Made by a program: the position numbers and the translations under genes | The notes under the pieces: model-generated | Databases searched by the model: none | What the model saw: the letters and a program-made list of their open reading frames with translations, nothing else | Told to the model about the DNA's origin: nothing | NCBI RefSeq assembly: GCF_016901695.1 | Contig: NZ_JACJKS010000005.1 | Span: 1 to 64,000 of the forward strand | DNA length: 64,000 bases | Direction of reading: 5' to 3' | Source of the DNA: Mordavella massiliensis | Lineage (GTDB): Bacteria; Bacillota; Clostridia; Lachnospirales; Lachnospiraceae | Shown: positions 49,231 through 57,700 of the stretch, piece by piece | How positions within the stretch are numbered: the first letter of the stretch is position 1 | Layout of the letters: each line of letters starts with the position of its first letter

Positions 49231-51081
49231 ATGACTGATTATAGCAAAATTACAGCCCTTTACTCCCGTCTTTCCGTAGGCGACGAGGACAGGGACGGCG
49301 GCGAGAGCAACAGCATACAGAACCAAAAAATATTTTTGGAGAACTATGCCAGAGGGCAGCACCTAACCAATATCCGGCACTACATCGACGATGACGAAAG
49401 CGGCAGGTTTTTTGACCGTTCCGCCTACTCCCGCATGATGGACGATGTGGAAAACGGGAAAATCGGTGTCTGCATTATGAAAGACCTTACCCGCTGGGGG
49501 CGTGACTATCTCCAAGTCGGCAACGCGATGGAGATATTCAGACGGAACAATGTGCGCTTTATCGCGGTCAACAACGGGATAGACAGCGAGAAGCCCGACA
49601 CATTGGAGTTTGCGCCCTTTATCAATATCATGTCGGAGTGGTACGCAAAGGACATCAGCAAGAAAGTGAAAACGGGCATTAAGACCAAAGGCATGAGCGG
49701 AAAGCCGATTGTTACCGAAGCCCCTTACGGCTATGTCAAAGACCCGGACAACAAGGATTTTTGGATAATCGACGAAGAAGCCGCCGAGGTTGTCCGTTTG
49801 ATTTTCCGTCTGTTTATCGGTGGGAAAAACCGCAACCAAATCGCCGTGCATCTGAAAAACGAGCAAATCCCTACCCCCACTTTCTATATGAAAGACCGAG
49901 GGCGGGGAACCTGTAAAAATAAGACGCTCAACGAGGATAACCGCTGCAAGTGGAACAAAGCCACCTTGACCAATATCCTCACACGGCAGGAGTATTGCGG
50001 CGATGTGGTCAACTTCAAGACTACAAAGCATTTCCGGGATAAACATAACCACTATGTAGACCGGAGCCAGTGGCACATCACAGAAAATGTGCATGAACCG
50101 ATTATCAGCCGCAGCGATTTTGAAACCGTACAGCGGATTTTGGAAAACGCACCAGTCAAACGCCCCAACGGGGACGGGGAAATCCACCCTTTGTCGGGCT
50201 TGCTTTTCTGTAAGGACTGCGGCGCAAAAATGCACATTCGCATAGATTATCGGAATGGTGGCAAGCGTCATGTTGCCTATTGCAGCGAGTACCACAAGGG
50301 GAAAGCCAAGAACCCCAAATGCCATTCCCCGCACATCATGGACGCGGATTTGCTCATGCAGACTATCGCGGAAGTGCTGAAGAAAATCGAGGACTATTCT
50401 ATCAGCAACCGGGCGGAGTTTGAAGCCTTAGTGAAAAAGAACCTTGCCATGCAGCAGACCGACCAGACCAAAAAGCAGCAGAAGCGTATTCCGCAAATCA
50501 CGACACGCCTTGAACAGATCGACAAGGTGCTGAATAAGCTCTATGAGGACAACGCCCTCGGCACGATCCCGCAAGACCGTTATGAGCAGATGTCGCAGAA
50601 GTATTCGGAAGAATACTACGCGCTGAAAGCGGAGCTTGCCACGCTCCAAGAGCAGCTATCCGCTTATGAGAACGCGGGAGGACGGGCGCAGAAGTTTTTG
50701 AAGCTGACGGAACGCCATGCCGCCTTTACCGACCTTACACCCGCCATTCTCAACGAGTTTATCAGCAGGATTGAAGTGCATGAGCGCGACCAGAAAAGGG
50801 CGAGATACGCAATCCAGCACATCAGCATATATTTCAATTATATCGGCAAGTTTGAGAATGAAGTGACACAGCTTGCAGAGCCGACCGAGCAGGAAATCCG
50901 GCAAATGCGGGAGGAAATCGAAGAAGCCAAGAAGGAAAAGAGCCGCGCATACCACCGGCAGTATTCAAGGGAGTACCGGGCGCGAAACCTTGAAAAGCAG
51001 CGGGAGTATGACCGCATGAAAGCGCGGGAATACCGGGCAAGGAGAAAGGCACAGGCAGCCGCCGCACAGCCCACACAGTAA
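49231..51081 (+). CDS. tnpX: Large serine recombinase (TnpX-like) of the inner element
   Basis: 616 aa. ATG at 49231 has ACAGGAGG at 49215-49222. Resolvase domain: TALYSRLSVGDEDRDGGESN with nucleophile Ser15, MKDLTRWGRDYLQVGNAMEI. The recombinase domain (APYGYVKDPDNKDFWIIDEE), zinc ribbon (LFCKDCGAKMHIR...YCSEY...CHSPHI), coiled coil and a C-terminal DUF4368-type region follow. The last ~60 residues are an Arg/Lys/Ala-rich tail with several YRAR repeats. It lies 56 nt inside the left junction, the usual place for a TnpX-class integrase. Expected to catalyse integration at, and excision from, the GG/TGG core of virD4. Confidence 0.93.
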   Translation: MTDYSKITALYSRLSVGDEDRDGGESNSIQNQKIFLENYARGQHLTNIRHYIDDDESGRFFDRSAYSRMMDDVENGKIGVCIMKDLTRWGRDYLQVGNAMEIFRRNNVRFIAVNNGIDSEKPDTLEFAPFINIMSEWYAKDISKKVKTGIKTKGMSGKPIVTEAPYGYVKDPDNKDFWIIDEEAAEVVRLIFRLFIGGKNRNQIAVHLKNEQIPTPTFYMKDRGRGTCKNKTLNEDNRCKWNKATLTNILTRQEYCGDVVNFKTTKHFRDKHNHYVDRSQWHITENVHEPIISRSDFETVQRILENAPVKRPNGDGEIHPLSGLLFCKDCGAKMHIRIDYRNGGKRHVAYCSEYHKGKAKNPKCHSPHIMDADLLMQTIAEVLKKIEDYSISNRAEFEALVKKNLAMQQTDQTKKQQKRIPQITTRLEQIDKVLNKLYEDNALGTIPQDRYEQMSQKYSEEYYALKAELATLQEQLSAYENAGGRAQKFLKLTERHAAFTDLTPAILNEFISRIEVHERDQKRARYAIQHISIYFNYIGKFENEVTQLAEPTEQEIRQMREEIEEAKKEKSRAYHRQYSREYRARNLEKQREYDRMKAREYRARRKAQAAAAQPTQ

Positions 51082-51160
51082 AACAGAATAACCGTCAACC
51101 AAGAGGGATTTTCCGAGTTACGGGAAATCCCTCTTTTGCGCCCAGAGAAAGGAGCCGCCT

Positions 51161-51352
51161 ATGGCAGAACAGACCCCCGACAGTATCATCACGACCCAGA
51201 GGAACGGGCAGACCATTGTTGCGGAGTTATTTTTCAATCACAGCAGTACAGAAACATTCCGCGACAAGCTGCTCAAACTGGTGCTTGCCGACAATTCGCG
51301 TTTATCCGCATCTGACGGTCAAGAGCCGGAAAAAACAGAAAATCCGCGATAA
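51161..51352 (+). CDS. tnpW: TnpW-family small protein
   Basis: 63 aa; AGAAAGGAG upstream. The core IITTQRNGQTIVAELFFNHS followed by STETFRDKLLKLVLAD matches TnpW, a short protein encoded after TnpX-type recombinases in Tn4451-like elements. Its role is unknown. It lies 79 nt after the recombinase. Confidence 0.8.
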   Translation: MAEQTPDSIITTQRNGQTIVAELFFNHSSTETFRDKLLKLVLADNSRLSASDGQEPEKTENPR

Positions 51353-51485
51353 CAGCCGCCCCGACGATACATTCCCTGTCCGGGCGGTTTCTATTTGAAA
51401 ATCCTTATTTTCCCCAAGTCAAGAGCCGGGAAAAACACCCGAAAAATGCCCCTATTGCGTAACAGGGGCGCAGAAAGGAGAGTTT

Positions 51486-51782
51486 ATGAGAACAGGGCTT
51501 ACGAAGCAGGAAAAGACCACAGATATTTGGTTTGACGAGAAAGACCCCCTTATCCATATCCGCACCCACAACACCGACTTAAAGAAGCGGCTTGCCGCCT
51601 ACGCCGGACAGCACCCCGACCAGTGCCGCCAGACCGACGCAGACCCCGAAACGGGCTGCATGGAGTTTGAAATCCGCAAGGGGCGTTTCTCTTTCCGTCT
51701 GACCGCCCCATACAGCGAGGAACGGCGGGAAGCGGCGCGGCAATATGCCAGAGATAGTAACGCCGCCGACAGGCTGAAATAG
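51486..51782 (+). CDS. Conserved small protein of IME/ICE elements (98 aa)
   Basis: ATG at 51486 with AGAAAGGAG upstream. The sequence has TDIWFDEKDPLIHIRTHNTD, then LKKRLAAYAGQHPDQCRQTD and GCMEFEIRKGRFSFRLTAPY. It is common beside TnpX/TnpW genes in gut Firmicute elements, as far as I recall; no function is assigned. It is soluble and slightly basic. Confidence 0.65.
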   Translation: MRTGLTKQEKTTDIWFDEKDPLIHIRTHNTDLKKRLAAYAGQHPDQCRQTDADPETGCMEFEIRKGRFSFRLTAPYSEERREAARQYARDSNAADRLK

Positions 51783-51901
51783 CAGGTAGAAATATCCACC
51801 GTCTTGTGGTATGCTTTATCTATTGTCAGAGCAACAAATGCGAATTTGATGAGGAAGATTATTTATATAATCTACCGTCTATGGTCTGAAAACGACCACC
51901 T

Positions 51902-51935
51902 ATCGAGAATCGGTGGAAATCAATTCTCGATTTTC
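51902..51935 (+). repeat. Inverted repeat ahead of the LytTR gene
   Basis: ATCGAGAAT...ATTCTCGAT arms (9 bp) followed by TTTTC, 36 nt before the LytTR start. It could be a terminator for the preceding gene or an operator. The surrounding 120 nt are AT-rich and unlike the flanking element genes. Confidence 0.55.
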
Positions 51936-51970
51936 TTATACTGTAACCGTAACAAAGAGGAGGTGAGAAA

Positions 51971-52411
51971 ATGCAAATTGAAATCAAGTTAGATGAGAAC
52001 TGCAAGGAACCCAAAATCATCGTTGTGACAAACAAAATGACCGACGAAATCAATGAAATCATGAAAAGGCTTTCAGACGAGCAGCCGAAAATGATTGCCG
52101 GATTCAAAGATGATATTGTCGAAGTGTTGGAGCCGTTTGATATTTACCGCATTTTTGCTGCATCAGGCAAAGTGTTTGCCGAAACAAATCACGGTGAGTA
52201 CACGCTCCGTCTGCGGCTTTACGAAATGGAGCAGCGGCTGGACAGCAACTTTTTTGTCCGAATATCAAACTCGGATATTATCAATCTGAGAAAAGTCAAG
52301 GGTTTTGATTTAAGCTTTGCAGGAACAATTTGTGTTACGCTTTCAAATGGGACGGTTACTTATGTTTCAAGGCGTTTTGTCGCCAAGATCAAACAATTAT
52401 TAGGAATATGA
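51971..52411 (+). CDS. LytTR-domain transcriptional regulator
   Basis: 146 aa; AAAGAGGAGGTG precedes the ATG. The N-terminal half has EIKLDENCKEPKIIVVTNKM. The C-terminal LytTR domain (from ~70) shows DIYRIFAASGKVFAETNHGE, then LYEMEQRLDSNFFVRISNSD, and ends with RRFVAKIKQLLG. There is no receiver domain, so it is a one-component regulator. It is paired with the DUF3021 gene 10 nt downstream, a recurrent Firmicute arrangement in which the regulator controls the membrane protein. AT-richer than the IME backbone, probably acquired cargo. Confidence 0.88.
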   Translation: MQIEIKLDENCKEPKIIVVTNKMTDEINEIMKRLSDEQPKMIAGFKDDIVEVLEPFDIYRIFAASGKVFAETNHGEYTLRLRLYEMEQRLDSNFFVRISNSDIINLRKVKGFDLSFAGTICVTLSNGTVTYVSRRFVAKIKQLLGI

Positions 52412-52421
52412 GGTGGTAAAA

Positions 52422-52886
52422 ATGAAAAAAAAGATGATTCAGCGTGGGCTTCTCGGATTCCCTCTCGGCATTGCTATCGGTTTTGTAATAACTGTGATTA
52501 TATCAATGTGCATAGGAGATGGTTCGTTCTATCCTGTCACCCCTGAGCTGATTGATACAATGAAAAATGAATTAAACGCAGTTATTCTTCAAACAATTCT
52601 CTGCGGAATTTTGGGTACAGGCTTCGCAATGGCTTCCGTTATTTGGGAAATTGATTCGTGGAGCCTTGCAAAGCAAAGCGGAATTTACTTTTCCATTGCC
52701 TGTGTTACGATGTTTCCGATTGCCTATATTACGAATTGGATGAAGCATAATGCCATTGGTATTCTTTCATATGTAGGAATATTCGTTGCAATTTTCGTCA
52801 TCACTTGGCTCGTTCAATATTTTGTATGGAAACGCAAAGTGAAAAGAATGAATGACGGAGTTCGGAAGAGTAATAACGCAAAATGA
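52422..52886 (+). CDS. DUF3021 membrane protein
   Basis: 154 aa. AGGTGG at 52411-52416 favours ATG 52422. Four hydrophobic segments: GLLGFPLGIAIGFVITVIIS, TILCGILGTGFAMASVIWEI, GIYFSIACVTMFPIAYITNW, and LSYVGIFVAIFVITWLVQYF. This is the DUF3021 pattern. Function unknown; partner of the LytTR regulator. Confidence 0.85.
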   Translation: MKKKMIQRGLLGFPLGIAIGFVITVIISMCIGDGSFYPVTPELIDTMKNELNAVILQTILCGILGTGFAMASVIWEIDSWSLAKQSGIYFSIACVTMFPIAYITNWMKHNAIGILSYVGIFVAIFVITWLVQYFVWKRKVKRMNDGVRKSNNAK

Positions 52887-53022
52887 GCATAACCTTCACA
52901 ACGGCAACTTCTCGTTTATCTGGGAACTGACAAGAACTGAATAACACCGCCACGAGCAGCCATTTCAATTTGAAAACGGCTGCTCTATTTTTATGCCGAC
53001 GGGCAGAAAGGAGCGACCAACC

Positions 53023-53316
53023 ATGACAAAGCCAAGCGAGAAAACCCGCGAGGAACTGCAAGCTGAGATTGAGGACGGAAAGAAGAAAATCCGGCAGTTT
53101 GAGAACAGGGAAAAGATGTTGCGTCAGAAGTTATCCAAAGAGGAACGCAGAACACGCAGCCACCGTCTTATCGTCCGGGGCGCGGTCTTTGAGAGCATTG
53201 TGCCGGAAGCAAAGAACATGACCGACGAGGAAGCCGCAGCACTTCTCCGGCTTGCCTTGACGAGTGAACCAGCGCGGGAATATCTGAAAAAACGAGCCGG
53301 GAACGCCACAAGCTGA
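53023..53316 (+). CDS. DUF3847 small protein of mobilizable elements
   Basis: 97 aa; AGAAAGGAG upstream. Helical and charged: EKTREELQAEIEDGKKKIRQ followed by RKLSKEERRTRSHRLIVRGA and TDEEAAALLRLAL. This is the DUF3847/MobC-like family encoded immediately ahead of MobA/MobL relaxases in Firmicute elements, where it probably helps the relaxosome bind oriT (inferred). The oriT-like region and relaxase follow directly. Confidence 0.75.
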   Translation: MTKPSEKTREELQAEIEDGKKKIRQFENREKMLRQKLSKEERRTRSHRLIVRGAVFESIVPEAKNMTDEEAAALLRLALTSEPAREYLKKRAGNATS

Positions 53317-53327
53317 AAATCCCTTTG

Positions 53328-53545
53328 GAACAAAGGGCGCACTTATACACCCTTGCGGGCGTGTGCGCTCTGCCGAGGGCTTGTCTCCGCACAGGGAGAT
53401 TTCCCCGCGCTCCGATATGGCGGCTTTGCCGCAACAAGGGGCTGCACCCCTTGCGCCGCTTTGCGGCTATCCCTGCACACCCACAAAAACAGTACACCCG
53501 CCGTTGGCGTCTGTACCATTTTTGCGGGTTTTATTATCCTATCCG
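53328..53545 (+). other. Candidate origin of transfer (oriT)
   Basis: About 218 nt without a supported gene between DUF3847 and the relaxase. It opens with a hairpin, GCGCACTTATACACCC pairing with GGGCGTGTGCGC around a TTGC loop (53337-53372), and is followed by further GC-rich hairpins (GGGGCTGCACCCC, GCCGCTTTGCGGC). Position directly upstream of a MobL relaxase and the inverted-repeat structure are as expected for oriT. The nick site cannot be assigned from sequence. Confidence 0.5.
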
Positions 53546-53558
53546 GGAGGTGATACCC

Positions 53559-55058
53559 ATAGCCATTTACCATTGGAACGTCGGCATTGTGAGCCGAGGA
53601 AAAGGCAAATCAGCCGTTGCCGCAGCCGCCTACCGAAGCGGTGAAAAGCTGACAAACGAATGGGACGGAATGACCCATGACTACACCCGCAAAGGCGGCG
53701 TTGTCCATACAGAAATCATGCTGCCGCCCCATGCCCTGCCCTCTTTCTCTGACCGTTCAACCTTGTGGAACAGCGTGGAGCTTTACGAGAAAGCCGGGAA
53801 CGCCCAGCTTGCGCGTGAGATTGACGCGGCGCTCCCCATAGAATTATCCAGAGAGGAACAGATCCGGCTTGTCCGGGAATACTGTTCCTCTCAATTTGTT
53901 TCTAAGGGAATGTGTGTGGATTTTGCTATCCACGACACCAACAGCGGCAACCCCCATTGTCATATTATGCTTACCATGCGCCCCCTTGACGAGCGCGGCG
54001 CGTGGGCGGCGAAGTCCAAAAAGGAATATGACCTTGACGAAAACGGCGAGCGTATCCGCTTGCCAAGTGGCAGATACAAAACTCACAAAGTTGACCTTAC
54101 AGGCTGGAACAACAAGGACAACACCCTCTTGTGGCGCAAGGCATGGGCTGACTTTACCAACGACTTTTTGGAGAGGAACGGAAGCCCGGAGCGTATCGAC
54201 CACCGCAGCAACGCCGAGCGCGGCATTGACGAGATACCCACCGTCCACATGGGCGTGGCGGCTTGCCAGATGGAGAAGAAAGGTATCGCCACCGAGAAAG
54301 GCGAACTGAACCGAAATATCCAAAAGGCAAACCGCCTTATCCGTGAAATCCGGGCGCAGATTGGGAAGCTCAAAGAATGGATTGCCGACCTGTTCAAAGC
54401 GTGGGAAACCGCCCCGGAGCAGCCGCAACAATCCCCCGGCCTTGCAAAGCTGCTGATGAAGTATTTGAGCGTTCAGAGAGAAAAGAGCCGGAAGTATTCG
54501 CAGCGTTGGCAACAACAGCACGCAGCCGATGAACTGAAAACCATAGCGGCAGCGGTCAACTATCTTTCCGAGCATGGTATCTCTAATCTTGATGAGCTGG
54601 ACGCAGCCCTTTCCTCTGTCAGCGATAAAGCCTATTCAATCCGGGAGGGAATGAAAACCGCCGAGCAGCGCATGAAAGGACTGCAAAAACTCATGGAGTA
54701 CGGCAGAAATTATCAGACCTACAAGCCCATTCACGATGAGTTGAAAAAGCTGCAAAACGGCTGGACAAACAAGCGCGACAAGTACGAGGAAGCCCACCGC
54801 GCCGAGCTGACCCTATGGGACGCGGCAAACCGCTATCTCCATGCAAATCTGCCGAAAGGAACAAAGACCTTGCCTATTGCGGAATGGGAACAGGAATATA
54901 CCGCCCTCAAAGCACAGCGGGAAGCGGAATATGACACGCTGAAAGAGACCCGCGCCGAGGTTGCCGAGCTTCAAAAAATCCGCAGGTGCGTGGATATTGC
55001 ACTCCGCGCCGACCAGCCGGAGCAGAGCCGCGCCAAGCGACACGAACAGGAGCGATAA
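53559..55058 (+). CDS. mobL: MobA/MobL-family relaxase
   Basis: About 499 aa. Homologs start with M-A-I-Y-H; here the codon at that point (53559) is ATA, with GGGAGGTGAT at 53545-53554 at ideal spacing. The alternative is GTG at 53550, which overlaps that ribosome binding site. The relaxase domain includes AIYHWNVGIVSRGKGKSAVA, AAYRSGEKL, and the metal-binding triad HCH in SGNPHCHIMLTMRPLDERG. The long helical C-terminal region (~300-490) fits the family. It nicks oriT and pilots the strand through a T4SS supplied by another element. Confidence 0.92.
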   Translation: MAIYHWNVGIVSRGKGKSAVAAAAYRSGEKLTNEWDGMTHDYTRKGGVVHTEIMLPPHALPSFSDRSTLWNSVELYEKAGNAQLAREIDAALPIELSREEQIRLVREYCSSQFVSKGMCVDFAIHDTNSGNPHCHIMLTMRPLDERGAWAAKSKKEYDLDENGERIRLPSGRYKTHKVDLTGWNNKDNTLLWRKAWADFTNDFLERNGSPERIDHRSNAERGIDEIPTVHMGVAACQMEKKGIATEKGELNRNIQKANRLIREIRAQIGKLKEWIADLFKAWETAPEQPQQSPGLAKLLMKYLSVQREKSRKYSQRWQQQHAADELKTIAAAVNYLSEHGISNLDELDAALSSVSDKAYSIREGMKTAEQRMKGLQKLMEYGRNYQTYKPIHDELKKLQNGWTNKRDKYEEAHRAELTLWDAANRYLHANLPKGTKTLPIAEWEQEYTALKAQREAEYDTLKETRAEVAELQKIRRCVDIALRADQPEQSRAKRHEQER

Positions 55059-55060
55059 GG

Positions 55061-55096
55061 AAAAAAGGACGGGCAAGCCATTTTGCTTGTCCGCCC
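55061..55096 (-). terminator. Terminator of the DUF7010 gene
   Basis: On the minus strand GGGCGGACAAGC pairs with GCTTGCCCGTCC and is followed by TTTTTT (plus 55061-55066). It may also halt the convergent relaxase transcript. Confidence 0.7.
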
Positions 55097-55128
55097 TAAA
55101 TGCTTTCTGATAAACTGGAATTTGCCTT

Positions 55129-55659
55129 TTAGTTATCTGCCATTTTCTTTAATTCCATATGTAATACACAAGCAAATACTACTTCAATAATACATGCAGC
55201 AGCAGCAACCGTCGTGCCATTTAATGTGCATCCTAAAATCAAGGAAATAACCGGAATTGAAATTGCAACAACTGTATATCCCTTTGATTTATACAACCAT
55301 GAATATGGAAACAAATGTGCTCCAAACACCATGGCGTATACCATAATCATCTTTTCCGGAACCGCACTAAACACCCACATAACGATTAATAAATAAATCA
55401 TTTGATTTAAGGTAAAAATGAAGCCTAACTGTCCTAACGGGTTTTCTTTTGAAAAGATATCCACCTTTATTAGTTTACCAATTATCCAGGACAGCGGTAA
55501 TAATGGGCATGAACAGCAAAATACCAATAAATTTTTCATATTCATATTGATATCCAAAATTGATACAAGCAATATCAGCAGCCATATAATCACTGATGTC
55601 ATGATAAACGGTAATCCTTTTTTCTGCTGAATTGCAATTTCTTTTCTTAATTCATTCAC
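55129..55659 (-). CDS. DUF7010-like membrane protein
   Basis: 176 aa. GTG at 55659 follows GGAGGAG on the minus strand. It starts NELRKEIAIQQKKGLPFIMT, then has six hydrophobic segments; KENPLGQLGFIFTLNQMIYL is typical of the DUF7010 family. Function unknown. AT-rich and antisense to the rest of the element, it looks like a late-acquired cargo gene between the relaxase and the primase-helicase. Confidence 0.7.
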   Translation of the reverse strand: MNELRKEIAIQQKKGLPFIMTSVIIWLLILLVSILDINMNMKNLLVFCCSCPLLPLSWIIGKLIKVDIFSKENPLGQLGFIFTLNQMIYLLIVMWVFSAVPEKMIMVYAMVFGAHLFPYSWLYKSKGYTVVAISIPVISLILGCTLNGTTVAAAACIIEVVFACVLHMELKKMADN

Positions 55660-55747
55660 AAGTTTCTCCTCCACAAATACCGATTTGTCGATTTCATTAT
55701 ACTCAAAACCTATGAACAATTCAACCACAGAAAGCGAGGTATCAACC

Positions 55748-57646
55748 ATGTATTACACCCAAGAACAAATAGACCGCGCCAACCAAGCCGACCTTGTTTC
55801 TTTCCTGCAATCACAGGGGGAGCAGCTTACCCGCGCCGGGAATGAATACCGCTGGAAACGGCACGACAGTATGACTATCCGGGGAAACAAATGGTATCGC
55901 CACAGCCAGAGCAAGGGCGGCGGCCCCGTTGATTTTGTCATGGAGTTTTTCGGAAAGAGTTTTACCGAAGCCGTTGAACTTCTCACAGGGGAACAGGGAG
56001 CAGCCGCGCCGGACAGACCAAGCCCCGCGCCCCTCTCTGATTTCCGATTACCGCCCCGCAGCGACACCGCCGGACAAGTGAAAAGCTACCTTACCGAAGC
56101 CCGCCGCATTGATAAAGATGTGACGGGCTTTTTTCTTTCCAGCGGCGACATTTACGAGGAAGCCGCCCACCATAACGCCGTATTCGTAGGACGGGACGAG
56201 GACGGAGTACCACGATACGCCCACCAACGCGGCACAGCCAGGAACTTCCGGCTTGATGTGAAAGGCAGCGACAAAGCCTTTAACTTCTGCTACCGTGGCG
56301 AGGGCGAAAGATTGTTTGTCTTTGAAGCCCCGATAGACCTCTTATCTTTCCTCTGCCTGTTCAAAAAGGACTGGCAGAAGCAAAGCTATCTGGCGTTGGG
56401 CGGCGTGGGAGAAAAAGCCCTGTTGCGCTTTCTCTCTGACCGTCCGAACATCAAGACCGTTTTTCTTTGCCTTGACAGCGACGAAGCCGGAAACGACGCT
56501 TGCAGCCGCCTTGCAGAGCTTGTGCCGGAGGGCTTGACCGTCCACCGCCTTGTGCCGCTTTACAAGGACTGGAACGAGGTACAGACGCGCCGGGAAGAAA
56601 TCACAGACGGGAAGTATCTCCGCGAAGCGGTCTATGGCTTGAAAGAGCCGCCGCAGGAAGAAACGGTTGAGATTATCCGCATGAGCGAGGTTGACACACA
56701 GACCGTCGAATGGCTATGGGAGCCGTATATCCCCTTTGGGAAAGTAACCATTGTGCAAGGCAATCCCGGCGAGGGCAAGACCACCTTTGCCCTACGCCTT
56801 GCCGCAGCCTGTACCAACCGCAAGCCGTTCCCCCACATGGCGGCGCATGAGCCGTTCAATGTGATTTACCAGACCGCCGAGGACGGTTTGGGGGACACCA
56901 TCAAACCCCGCCTTATGGAAGCCGAAGCAGACCTTGACCGCGTTCTTGTCATCGACGAGAGCAATCAGGGGCTTTCCCTTTCCGACGAGCGCATAGAGAG
57001 AGCTATCCGGCAGACCGGGGCGCGGCTGATTATCCTTGACCCCATACAGGCGTATGTGGGCGAGAAAACCGACATGAACAAGGCCAATGAGATACGCCCC
57101 ATGTTCCGCCGCCTTGCCGATGTTGCCGAGCGTACCGGGTGCGCCGTTATCCTTATCGGACATCTCAACAAAGCTGCCGGAGGACAGAGCGCATACCGGG
57201 GTTTAGGCTCCATCGACTTTCGCGCCGCAGCAAGGAGCGTCCTGCTGATCGGGCGCGTGAAGCGGGAGCCGAATGTGCGGGTAATCGTCCATGACAAATC
57301 TTCCCTTGCGCCGGAGGGGAAGCCCGTCGCCTTTTGCCTTGACCCGGAAACAGGCTTTTCATGGATAGGCGAATACGACATAACCGCCGACGAGTTGCTG
57401 TCCGGCGCGGGCGGGAATACCGCCACCAAGACCGAGCAAGCCGAGAAGCTGATACTTGACCTGCTTGCAGACGGGAAAGAACTTGCCAGCGAGGAAATAG
57501 TGAAAGCAGCCGCCGAAGCCGGAATATCCGAAAGGACGGTACAGAACGCCAAGCGCAACATGGGCGACATTCTGGGCGCAAGGCGCGTCGGCGGTCAATG
57601 GTATAACTTCATCAAGAAGAAGCAGCAGCCCGAACCCGCAAGCTGA
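55748..57646 (+). CDS. Primase-helicase fusion (DUF3991/TOPRIM plus RepA-like ATPase)
   Basis: 632 aa; ATG at 55748 (an upstream ATG at 55685 is unlikely). N-terminal zinc/DUF3991 part with YRHSQSKGGGPVDFVMEFFG. TOPRIM domain: LFVFEAPIDLLSFLCLFKKD with TVFLCLDSDEAGNDACSRLA (metal-binding DxD-like). Helicase part (AAA_25/RepA): Walker A GNPGEGKTTFALRLAAACTN, Walker B LIILDPIQAYVGEKTD, and GHLNKAAGGQSAYRGLGSID. A C-terminal winged HTH (SEEIVKAAAEAGISERTVQN) follows. It probably drives replication of the excised element or priming of the transferred strand. Confidence 0.88.
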   Translation: MYYTQEQIDRANQADLVSFLQSQGEQLTRAGNEYRWKRHDSMTIRGNKWYRHSQSKGGGPVDFVMEFFGKSFTEAVELLTGEQGAAAPDRPSPAPLSDFRLPPRSDTAGQVKSYLTEARRIDKDVTGFFLSSGDIYEEAAHHNAVFVGRDEDGVPRYAHQRGTARNFRLDVKGSDKAFNFCYRGEGERLFVFEAPIDLLSFLCLFKKDWQKQSYLALGGVGEKALLRFLSDRPNIKTVFLCLDSDEAGNDACSRLAELVPEGLTVHRLVPLYKDWNEVQTRREEITDGKYLREAVYGLKEPPQEETVEIIRMSEVDTQTVEWLWEPYIPFGKVTIVQGNPGEGKTTFALRLAAACTNRKPFPHMAAHEPFNVIYQTAEDGLGDTIKPRLMEAEADLDRVLVIDESNQGLSLSDERIERAIRQTGARLIILDPIQAYVGEKTDMNKANEIRPMFRRLADVAERTGCAVILIGHLNKAAGGQSAYRGLGSIDFRAAARSVLLIGRVKREPNVRVIVHDKSSLAPEGKPVAFCLDPETGFSWIGEYDITADELLSGAGGNTATKTEQAEKLILDLLADGKELASEEIVKAAAEAGISERTVQNAKRNMGDILGARRVGGQWYNFIKKKQQPEPAS

Positions 57647-57700
57647 AAGTGCAAAACGCAGACCCTTTGCACTTTGCACTTTCGCACTTTCACGATAATT
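57647..57700 (+). repeat. GCAC-containing direct and inverted repeats near the right end of the IME
   Basis: AAAGTGCAAA (57647-57656) is complementary to TTTGCACTTT (57667-57676). TTTGCAC recurs at 57667, 57674 and, with a change, TTTCGCACTTTCAC follows at 57681. The set lies 45-95 nt inside the right junction and may be recombinase or accessory-factor sites, or a stem-loop ending the primase transcript. Confidence 0.55.

Noticed and set aside
53325..53549. 75-codon N-terminal extension of the relaxase
   Set aside because: Homologs start at AIYHW; the extension is Arg/Cys/Pro-rich and coincides with the hairpin-rich oriT-like region.
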